Notes under the pieces: model-generated | Told to the model about the DNA's origin: nothing | Seen by the model: only the letters and a program-made list of their open reading frames with translations | Database searches by the model: none | Program-made: the position numbers and the translations under genes | Part shown: piece after piece, positions 1 through 4,619 of the stretch | Numbering within the stretch: the first letter of the stretch is position 1 | Layout: each line of letters opens with the position of its first letter | Source of the DNA: Pseudomonadota bacterium | GTDB taxonomy: Bacteria > Pseudomonadota > Gammaproteobacteria > Burkholderiales > JABEVD01 | Assembly (NCBI GenBank): GCA_021811205.1 | Contig: JAJZPK010000113.1 | Span: 1 to 8,140 of the forward strand | Reading direction: 5' to 3' | Length of the DNA stretch: 8,140 bases

Positions 1-132
1 GCGCCCTCCACTGACTTCCGGAAAATAGCCTTCTTCCACGCGGCAGGTCAGCCATTCGACCTCGACCTTGCATAATCCAGCCGCTTCATCAAACGCCATT
101 TCCTCGATCAGAACACCCGTCAATTCCTCCAT
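1..132 (-). CDS. cbpM: CbpM-like chaperone modulator (3' end outside window)
   Basis: The first 44 codons of a gene that runs off the low-coordinate edge of the window. The ATG at 132 follows the cbpA stop codon by one base, and a purine-rich GAGAGGG lies just upstream within the end of cbpA. The peptide starts MEELTGVLIEEMAF and contains an EAAGLC...VEWL...VEEGYF pattern, which resembles the MerR-like helical N-terminus of CbpM proteins. In E. coli CbpM is about 100 residues long, binds the J domain of CbpA and inhibits it. The call rests mostly on position directly after a cbpA gene plus this weak motif likeness. A MerR-family regulator of the HspR type is the main alternative, since those also follow dnaJ-like genes. 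Confidence 0.72.
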   Translation of the reverse strand, partial: MEELTGVLIEEMAFDEAAGLCKVEVEWLTCRVEEGYFPEVSGGR

Positions 133-133
133 T

Positions 134-1018
134 TCACCCTCTCATCCGTGGATCGAACACGAGTTCTTGAGCCATGGTTTCATAAAGCGCTCTGGCTTTC
201 GGCGTGTCCGCTGGGGGAAGCACAACGAGCAAATCAAGCAGCAGGTCCCCGGGCGGATCGCAGGGTATTCCGCGTCCCTTCACGCGCAACTGCCTGCCAC
301 TTTGAGCGCCTTGCGGAATTCTCACTTTCAAGCTCCCTGAAGGCAGATCGACCGAAACCACGCCGCCCAATGCAGCCTCCCAGGGTGCGAGAGGCAGCGT
401 CATGTGAAGGTCACGGCCCTCGACGCGTAGCGTTTCATGGGGCCTGAAATGCACTTCGAGAAGCAGATCCCCTGCTTCGCCACCAGAACCCCTGACTCCC
501 TGTCCGGCCAACCGGATGATTTGCCCTTCACGAACGCCCCTGGGTATTCTGATGTTGAGCGAATGCGTCTCCATGACAGGCCGGCCTTGCCCGTCGACTT
601 TGGGCACACGCAGGCTGATCTGGCGTACGGCGCCCATGAAAGCGTCCTCAATGTCCAGCATGATCTTGGCATGATGATCCTCACCCCTTCGGCCCATGCG
701 CCCGAACAACTCGGAAAAGAAATCGCTGTAGTCCCCGCCGCGGCCAGAAAACTCGAACCCAGCATCCCAGCCGGGAGGCGCCCTGAATTCCTGCCCCTGA
801 CTGTACCCGCTTCCGAGCTGATCGTATGCCGCACGCTTTTCCGGATCGGACAGCACTGCATGCGCCTCGTTGACCTCCTTCATGCGCTGCTCGGCGTCCT
901 TTTCCTTCGAAACATCCGGATGATATTTTCTGGCAAGCTTGCGGAATGCCTTCTTGATCTCGTCGAAAGACGCGCCCCGATCGATGCCAAGAATTTCGTA
1001 ATAGTTTTTGAATTCCAT
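134..1018 (-). CDS. cbpA: CbpA-type DnaJ co-chaperone
   Basis: A class II (type B) J-domain co-chaperone of 294 residues, close to the 306 of E. coli CbpA. It stimulates the ATPase of DnaK and delivers non-native clients in the cytoplasm; E. coli CbpA also binds curved DNA. The J domain spans about residues 5-70 with the HPD motif at 33-35. A Gly/Phe-rich linker follows (about 75-115, including GWDAGFEFSGRGGDY). Then come the two beta-barrel substrate domains (about 125-290) with no CxxCxGxG zinc-finger repeats, which separates it from DnaJ itself. I chose the ATG at 1018 because MEFKNYYEILG is the normal J-domain start and an AGGGGGG ribosome-binding stretch lies just upstream; a further upstream in-frame ATG (1048) would add ten unlikely residues. 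It is probably co-transcribed with the downstream cbpM-like gene, one base away. I see no clear heat-shock promoter. Confidence 0.93.
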   Translation of the reverse strand: MEFKNYYEILGIDRGASFDEIKKAFRKLARKYHPDVSKEKDAEQRMKEVNEAHAVLSDPEKRAAYDQLGSGYSQGQEFRAPPGWDAGFEFSGRGGDYSDFFSELFGRMGRRGEDHHAKIMLDIEDAFMGAVRQISLRVPKVDGQGRPVMETHSLNIRIPRGVREGQIIRLAGQGVRGSGGEAGDLLLEVHFRPHETLRVEGRDLHMTLPLAPWEAALGGVVSVDLPSGSLKVRIPQGAQSGRQLRVKGRGIPCDPPGDLLLDLLVVLPPADTPKARALYETMAQELVFDPRMRG

Positions 1019-1085
1019 GAGCCCCCCCTTGCAATCAAGCATAGTCAAGGAGTGAACGGGAAGGCAAGGGTCGGCACTGCCGCTC

Positions 1086-1169
1086 TAGGGCGTGCTAACG
1101 CAATTTTCGCACCCTCAATTAATCTTTTTCAAGAAGGGCGGGACGGGGAGATTGCGTTAACACACCCTA
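1086..1169. mobile_element. MITE-like element with terminal inverted repeats and TA flanks
   Basis: An 80-bp segment (1088-1167) bounded by GGGCGTGCTAACGCAAT on the left and the inverse of GGGTGTGTTAACGCAAT on the right. The arms match at 15 of 17 positions, and each end is directly flanked by TA, which fits a TA target duplication. The interior, about 46 bp, has no coding capacity. The layout suits a miniature inverted-repeat transposable element mobilised by a transposase that targets TA; an IS5- or IS630-type enzyme is possible, but I cannot identify the parent. It sits between cbpA and the stop codon of the ATPase remnant. As RNA it would fold into a long stem-loop without a trailing U run, so it is not a standard intrinsic terminator. 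Confidence 0.6.
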
Positions 1170-1171
1170 AT

Positions 1172-1804
1172 TCAACGCTGAGGAACCAGAAAGCCGTATG
1201 CCGAATGATTGACGGTTTCCGCCTCGAATTTCACTGTGCCGCGCTCGACAGGTCCACCCATGATGACAACGGCCTGCGCTGAGCCGGTTATCACTTTCGT
1301 GCCGGCCAGCGCGATATTCGGAAAATCGCAGATGGTTTTCCCTTCACCTATGCCAGCGTATTTCCTCACGGGCGCACCGTCTCCAGTGTAAGCTGACTGG
1401 TCAAGCAGAAAGTCCTTGCACGAAAGCAGCCTGACATCCACAGGCACGTCATCCCCGGCCTTCAATTCGACAAGGTCGCCAGGCACGAGTTCGTTTGCAG
1501 GGATTTCCCTCGTTTGCGGCGTGTCAGGCGAAATGCGCACTCCGAAATCGGCTGCAACCCCTTTCGGCACGGCAGAGCGTCTGCCGCGACGCAATACGGT
1601 CGCCTTCAAGCCAGGCCCAGATTTCCGGCAAGGATTTACACGGTCTTCCGCCTCCCGATCAAGCAAGCCATCTTCCGTTGTGGCGAGCTTTTCCAGCAAG
1701 TCTTCCCGCTCGAGACGCGCTGCAGCTGCTATCCATGCATGGTGTGAGCGCCCATGGATGAGGCGCGAGAGCGCTTCGAAAAGCGCGTGCAATTTAAGGA
1801 TCAT
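1172..1804 (-). pseudogene. Truncated MgtA-type (P3B) cation ATPase remnant, N-domain plus actuator only
   Basis: An open frame of 210 residues resembling only the first part of MgtA-like P-type ATPases, which are normally about 900 residues. Residues 1-55 fit the N-terminal cytoplasmic domain (ATTEDGLLDREAE, 41-53). Residues 64-185 fit the actuator domain: ATVLRRG, EIPANELVPGD (100-110), DVPVDVRLL, then the SGTAQA-like GSAQAVVI. Where TM1 and TM2 should lie, around residues 57-64, there is a direct junction, so the membrane hairpin is gone. The catalytic TGES loop reads TGDG (140-143). TM3, the phosphorylated DKTGT aspartate and the ATP-binding domain are all absent, and the last 20 residues match nothing I know. 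It therefore cannot pump ions. The start at 1804 is supported by AAGGAG six bases upstream (1811-1816), so a cytosolic product may still be made. The TIR element begins 3 bp past the stop. Confidence 0.75.
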
Positions 1805-1993
1805 TTCAGTCTCCTTCGGCAAGCTCAAGGCTGCCCTTAAACACTGGAAACGGAAGACTGAAGTTAGGTGCTTCGGCCTTCCCGCTATTGCCTAGCGGAA
1901 AGAACCTCTACGGAATGGAAGGGGCTTTCGCTAGGCGTTCAGATTACTGCAACTATCCAAGGCGAATGCCTCCTTTATAATGAACATGTTGAT
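1805..1993 (-). other. Leader between putative promoter and ATPase remnant
   Basis: About 180 bases without a convincing gene, lying between a candidate promoter and the start codon of the ATPase remnant. It contains a strong AAGGAG ribosome-binding site (1811-1816). It also contains a 6-bp perfect hairpin, CCGCTA/TAGCGG with a 5-nt loop (1882-1898), extendable by TT/AA after a one-base bulge. Bacterial Mg2+-transporter genes can carry regulatory leaders, so a leftover control structure is possible. I see no conserved riboswitch core that would let me name one. Confidence 0.35.
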
Positions 1994-2005
1994 ATTCTAA
2001 AATAT
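1983..2005. repeat. 23-bp operator-like repeat, copy 1
   Basis: The first of two copies of AACATGYTGATATTC followed by WARAATAT; the copies agree at 20 of 23 positions and have the same orientation. Its right part is the palindrome ATATT-CTAA-AATAT, which overlaps the -10 box of the putative ATPase promoter. Its left part contains the perfect palindrome AACATGTT. Dyad symmetry, repetition and position on a promoter suggest a transcription-factor site; the factor is unknown. Confidence 0.5.
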
Positions 2006-2022
2006 TGAAAATACAAAATCAA
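1994..2022 (-). promoter_or_regulatory. Putative sigma-70 promoter for the ATPase remnant
   Basis: On the minus strand TTGATT (2022-2017) and TAGAAT (1999-1994) are separated by exactly 17 bases. They match the -35 consensus at four of six positions and the -10 at five of six. The start of transcription would fall near 1987, giving a leader of about 180 nt. The -10 element lies inside an ATATT-N4-AATAT palindrome, as expected of a repressible promoter. Confidence 0.5.
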
Positions 2023-2119
2023 TATCCGGGCCTGACGATGGCATCGATCCGGTGCACGAGCTTGAAGCCGTGCATCATCCTGGGGCGGCCCCACAGAAAT
2101 GCCAGCGCTTGGTGAATAC

Positions 2120-2142
2120 AACATGCTGATATTCAAGAATAT
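2120..2142. repeat. 23-bp operator-like repeat, copy 2
   Basis: The second copy, 137 bp from the first. Here the dyad is the perfect 6-bp inverted repeat ATATTC-AA-GAATAT (2129-2142). It overlaps a consensus TATAAT (2140-2145) on the plus strand, so this copy too would sit on a promoter. The 114 bp between the copies (2006-2119) contain no gene that I recognise, only a short open stretch without a plausible start. Confidence 0.5.
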
Positions 2143-2167
2143 AATAACCTGGCACCAATATTGCTAT

Positions 2168-2200
2168 AAAAAAGGGTGAAAGCATATCATGCTTTCACCC
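2168..2200 (-). terminator. Intrinsic terminator for the minus-strand small-gene transcript
   Basis: On the minus strand a perfect 12-bp stem, GGGTGAAAGCAT with ATGCTTTCACCC around a 3-nt loop, is directly followed by TTTTTT (2173-2168). This is a classical rho-independent terminator 38 bp beyond the stop of the second 34-codon gene, and it probably ends transcription of this segment. Confidence 0.85.
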
Positions 2201-2212
2201 TCCTCCAACTTT

Positions 2213-2239
2213 CGGGCGCCCTTGGCGCCCGCTTTTTTT
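2213..2239 (+). terminator. Intrinsic terminator facing the plus strand
   Basis: An 8-bp GC stem CGGGCGCC/GGCGCCCG (2213-2220 and 2224-2231) with loop CTT is followed by C and seven T on the plus strand. The T run reaches into the stop codon of the minus-strand 34-codon gene. It sits 12 nt from the minus-strand terminator, so the two form back-to-back terminators of opposite polarity. It could end the candidate small RNA or stop antisense read-through. Confidence 0.8.
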
Positions 2240-2342
2240 ACTTGCTCTTTCTCTTGAAATTGCTGTCATCGGTCAGCATGATTATTGCGGGGAGAATCAC
2301 ATTGAAGCAGAGAAAGATAATGTACCAAGCTTGGACTTCCAT
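2238..2342 (-). CDS. 34-residue single-span membrane peptide, paralogue A
   Basis: A small gene of unknown function. The product starts MEVQAWYIIF, continues with a hydrophobic stretch to about residue 24 (one membrane span containing LP at 17-18) and ends with the charged tail DDSNFKRKSK. It is identical to paralogue B at 21 of 34 positions, and the first 30 nucleotides agree at 28 positions. This conservation of both ends in a duplicate is the strongest evidence that it is translated. GGAAGGAG lies upstream. Its spacing suits the ATG at 2342 (8 nt) better than the in-frame ATG at 2348 (2 nt), and the paralogue also starts at the corresponding codon. The lysine/arginine tail predicts a cytoplasmic C-terminus. 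A small accessory subunit of a membrane complex is conceivable, but I do not recognise the family. Confidence 0.75.
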   Translation of the reverse strand: MEVQAWYIIFLCFNVILPAIIMLTDDSNFKRKSK

Positions 2343-2561
2343 TTGCATTACTCCTTCCTAATCGGTTTATGCGTTGTTTTGACGCTAGAGCGAGGCAATA
2401 TCGACACGAGCGCCAGCCGCTAAGGCTATGGGAAGTATGCACAAAAGACGAGCCCAAATCAAGGTCTCAGGAACACCTGATTTGCCGACAAACCGGGTTG
2501 CGACGGATGAAGACCGAGTGAACGTCTCCACCCGCGCCGGCGCTTGAAGCGCCTTCTCAGA
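2343..2561 (-). other. Spacer between the two small membrane-peptide genes
   Basis: A 219-bp stretch in which I find no gene. It holds the ribosome-binding site of paralogue A and a GGCGCT-TGA-AGCGCC hairpin (2539-2553) just after the stop of paralogue B, without a T run. It also holds an imperfect inverted repeat AAATCAAGGT/ACCTGATTT (about 2456-2482). I see no strong promoter, so paralogue A may be transcribed by read-through from B. Confidence 0.4.
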
Positions 2562-2666
2562 TTATCTGTTTTTTCTCTTGAAGTTGCCGTCATCCAGCAG
2601 GAGAATCAACCCGGGAAGGGCGAATGTCGTGATGAAAAAGATGATGTACCAAGCTTGCACTTCCAT
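2562..2666 (-). CDS. 34-residue single-span membrane peptide, paralogue B
   Basis: The second member of the duplicated small-gene pair, 324 bp upstream of its sister in transcription order. The product begins MEVQAWYIIFFITT, has one hydrophobic span to about residue 24, and ends DDGNFKRKNR. The start is secured by a textbook AGGAGG six nucleotides before the ATG. Shared with paralogue A are the N-terminal ten residues, the LP pair in the span and the DDxNFKRK tail, while the span interior has diverged. That pattern suggests selection on the two ends, perhaps as contact sites with a partner, and only on hydrophobicity in between. The size resembles small respiratory-oxidase or transporter subunits, but no signature of CydX, CcoQ or KdpF is visible. 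An AT-rich control region with two palindromes lies directly upstream. Confidence 0.82.
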   Translation of the reverse strand: MEVQAWYIIFFITTFALPGLILLLDDGNFKRKNR

Positions 2667-2752
2667 TTCTATCCTCCTTTTATCAAGTAGAGCCAGTTCC
2701 AGGCAGAAACAAATTGCGCCAGCGTCCTGAAAGCGAGCCATTTATTCACAAT

Positions 2753-2827
2753 ACCATGATTATATTATGGTTATTTTGGCAAAAAAAAAGCATTTCCTGA
2801 ACCAAGTAACCATAATTGAAATATGGT
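2753..2827 (-). promoter_or_regulatory. Promoter region with two identical-layout palindromes
   Basis: Two 19-bp dyads, ACCAT-N9-ATGGT, lie at 2753-2771 and 2809-2827, with centres 56 bp apart. In the second the arms extend to ACCATA-N7-TATGGT. The first dyad encloses a perfect minus-strand TATAAT (2764-2759), preceded by T9 (2789-2781) that could act as an UP-like element. No good -35 box is present. Transcription would start near 2752 and read into paralogue B, with the second dyad at about -66. This arrangement fits a dimeric regulator binding both sites; which regulator is unknown. Confidence 0.5.
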
Positions 2828-2858
2828 AATTCAAGTATGAACCAGACCCGGACTTAAA

Positions 2859-3212
2859 TCAAGTGGGATGAGTTACTTGGAGATGATCTTTGAGGAATTC
2901 TCGCAGCCAGTGTTCGGGCTTGCTGCCTGAAAACCGCCCCTTTTCCTCGCCGTTCGAGAAAAGGATCACAGTGGGGAAACCGCGAAGCTTGTAGTGGCCT
3001 GCGAGCTTCATGTTTTCGCCCTCATCCACTTCAACCTTGGCCAACAGCAATGCACCTGAGTAGAAATGCACCATGCGCTCAAGAACAGGCGTAAGCGCTT
3101 TGCACGGAGGGCACCAGTCCGCCCAGAAATCGACAAGAATGGGGCAGTTCCTGGAAGCCTCGATGACCTCCTTTTCGAAGCTTTGCAGATCGGTATCAAA
3201 TATCAACTTCAT
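2859..3212 (-). CDS. Cytosolic thioredoxin with WCPPC active site, coupled to dsrN
   Basis: A 117-residue thioredoxin-fold protein, slightly longer than the 109 of E. coli TrxA. The active site is ADWCPPC with Cys34 and Cys37 (proline in place of the usual glycine), after the strand LVDFW. The cis-proline loop is present as RGFPTV. There is no signal peptide, so it acts in the cytoplasm. The ATG at 3212 overlaps the dsrN stop (ATGA). The open frame extends upstream, but those codons lie inside dsrN and would add 28 residues unrelated to the thioredoxin fold. Translational coupling to dsrN suggests a role in the Dsr pathway, for example reduction of disulfides or persulfides on DsrC or on sulfur carriers; this is inference. 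The extra Cys23 next to the core is worth noting. The short tail THPT ends at a TGA, and I see no terminator immediately after. Confidence 0.9.
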   Translation of the reverse strand: MKLIFDTDLQSFEKEVIEASRNCPILVDFWADWCPPCKALTPVLERMVHFYSGALLLAKVEVDEGENMKLAGHYKLRGFPTVILFSNGEEKGRFSGSKPEHWLREFLKDHLQVTHPT

Positions 3213-4618
3213 GCCAGGATGCGCTCCTCTTTTTTTTCGTTCAAATTGCGCTTGATGCGGGCGACTGATGAAACGAAACGCGCCGCCCAGTAACAACCGC
3301 CTATGCTGCGCTGGTGCGTAAATTGTGCGAGGACATTGTTCACCATGATGCCGTCGTTCTGCCCGTCAATGCCGTGCCCCCTTGCGACCTTGTAAGCGAA
3401 CCTGGCGTCTGAGGGAAGGTTCTCGAGGCTTGAATAATGGAATTCATGAGACTTCTGCACACCTCTTTTGGACAACGAGCAGGGCCAGGGATGCTCCGCA
3501 TTTTCTACAAGATGAACGAATCCCCGACCAACAGGCTTCTCGTGCATCACGACGTCTCCTGGAATCGCCCCGACCATCGCGCAGGTTGCCCCCTGGTAAG
3601 TGAGCGATCTGGCGAGGTACATCAGACCACCGCATTCGGCGTAAATCGGCATGCCAGACTGGGCCTTGGCTCTGATCTCGTCGCGAAGCGAAACATTGGC
3701 CTCAAGCTCGCGTGCAAACAGCTCCGGAAACCCGCCTCCAATGAAAAGGGCATCGACATCCGGCAGGCGAGCATCCTTCATCGTGTCGAATTCGACCAGC
3801 TCGGCACCTGCAGCTTCAAGCGCTTCGATGTCATCGATATAGTAGAAACCGAAAGCACGGTCCTTTGCGATCCCGATCCTCACCTTCTCCCTGACGGGAA
3901 GAGGTGCAACTTCATAGCTTTCTTTTCCTTCAAGCGCAGAGCGCTCGGAGAGCTGGAGCAGTGCATCCAGATCGACCTGAGACGAGACGGCATCGCCTAT
4001 GTTGGCGATGCGATCGAGTGATTCGCCGAATTCGTTGCTGGGCATGAGGCCGAGATGACGTTCGACGATTTCGAGACGCTGGTCGTGATGTACTGCGCCG
4101 ATCACTGGCACATCCGTATAGTGCTCGATCACGGCCCTGAGCTTGGATTCGTGGCGGGATCCGCCCAGATTGTTGAGGATCACGCCGGCAATCGAAATAT
4201 CCTTGTCGAAAGCCTGGTAACCGAGAATAAGTGGAGCGATACCCCGGGTCATGCCTCGCGCATCGATCACCAGAACGACAGGCAGATCGAGCAATTTGGC
4301 GAGCGCAGCATTGCTGTTGCTGCCGTCAAGCGCAAGGCCATCGTAAAGCCCCTTGTTCCCCTCGACGATGCTGACGTCCGCGCCAACCGAGTGCCGCCTG
4401 AAAGTGGATACCACATCGTCTGGATTCATGAGATAAAGATCGAGGTTCCTGCAGGATCTGCCGGAAGCTGCCCCAAGCCACATCGGATCGATGTAATCTG
4501 GCCCCTTCTTGAACGGCTGGACAGCCAGCCCCTTGTTCTTCAGGGCAGCGCACAGTCCTATGCTGACTGTCGTCTTCCCTGAAGACTTGTGGGCGGCCGA
4601 AACCAGAAACCGCCTCAT
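3209..4618 (-). CDS. dsrN: DsrN, siroheme amidase (cobyrinate a,c-diamide synthase family)
   Basis: A 469-residue ATP- and glutamine-dependent amidotransferase of the CobB/CbiA family. In Dsr-type sulfur oxidisers it amidates siroheme to siroamide, the prosthetic group of sulfite reductase DsrAB. The N-terminal synthetase domain has the P-loop SAAHKSSGKTT (7-17), KKGPDYIDP (37-45) and VEGNKGLYDG (85-94). The C-terminal glutaminase domain (about 247-445) has IGGGFPE (293-299), the nucleophile Cys329 in YAECGGLMYL, and a conserved SHEFHYS (390-396). A CobB/CbiA function in cobalamin synthesis would look alike; the position right after dsrP decides for DsrN. The ATG at 4618 follows the dsrP stop by one base, with GGAG six bases upstream. 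The 3' end overlaps the thioredoxin start by four bases. Confidence 0.95.
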   Translation of the reverse strand: MRRFLVSAAHKSSGKTTVSIGLCAALKNKGLAVQPFKKGPDYIDPMWLGAASGRSCRNLDLYLMNPDDVVSTFRRHSVGADVSIVEGNKGLYDGLALDGSNSNAALAKLLDLPVVLVIDARGMTRGIAPLILGYQAFDKDISIAGVILNNLGGSRHESKLRAVIEHYTDVPVIGAVHHDQRLEIVERHLGLMPSNEFGESLDRIANIGDAVSSQVDLDALLQLSERSALEGKESYEVAPLPVREKVRIGIAKDRAFGFYYIDDIEALEAAGAELVEFDTMKDARLPDVDALFIGGGFPELFARELEANVSLRDEIRAKAQSGMPIYAECGGLMYLARSLTYQGATCAMVGAIPGDVVMHEKPVGRGFVHLVENAEHPWPCSLSKRGVQKSHEFHYSSLENLPSDARFAYKVARGHGIDGQNDGIMVNNVLAQFTHQRSIGGCYWAARFVSSVARIKRNLNEKKEERILA

Positions 4619-4619
4619 T

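Larger units (their letters stand above)
2152..2239 (+). ncRNA. Candidate small RNA with two hairpins and an anti-SD-like linker
   Basis: A perfect plus-strand -10 box TATAAT (2140-2145) would start an RNA near 2152, and a strong plus-strand intrinsic terminator would end it at 2239, giving about 88 nt. The RNA would have a 5' single strand and a perfect 12-bp hairpin (2174-2185 with 2189-2200). A 12-nt unpaired linker UCCUCCAACUUU (2201-2212) follows, then the GC-rich terminator stem and U7. UCCUCC is complementary to GGAGGA ribosome-binding sites. No good -35 hexamer is present (best match three of six), so an activator might be needed, or the terminator may only block antisense transcription. 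There is no protein-coding gene on this strand nearby that would otherwise need this terminator. Confidence 0.35.

Noticed and set aside
1019..1060. TTGACT upstream of cbpA as a promoter -35 box
   Set aside because: No -10 or heat-shock CCCCAT sequence stands at a suitable distance before the start codon.
437..1282. 281-codon plus-strand open frame across cbpA and the TIR element
   Set aside because: It is antisense to the conserved J-domain protein and runs through the inverted-repeat element into the ATPase remnant, with no domain.
2019..2132. Short minus-strand open stretch containing MMHGFKLVHRIDAIV
   Set aside because: It has no upstream start or ribosome-binding site, at most 19 codons follow the ATG pair, and I recognise no family; it might be a relic, but I cannot support it.
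2164..2190. 8-codon frame (MICFHPFL) after GGAGGAGG on the minus strand
   Set aside because: The spacing looks like a start site, but the codons are simply the terminator hairpin and its T run; it is probably chance, since the purine run is the complement of the CU-rich linker.
2266..2457. 63-codon minus-strand frame overlapping the start of paralogue A
   Set aside because: It is in a different frame from the conserved 34-residue peptide, has no ribosome-binding site and shows no family features.
2802..2880. 9-bp inverted repeat CCAAGTAAC / GTTACTTGG
   Set aside because: The arms are 61 bp apart, and one lies in the end of the thioredoxin gene; a single short match of this kind can be chance, and no terminator or operator logic fits.
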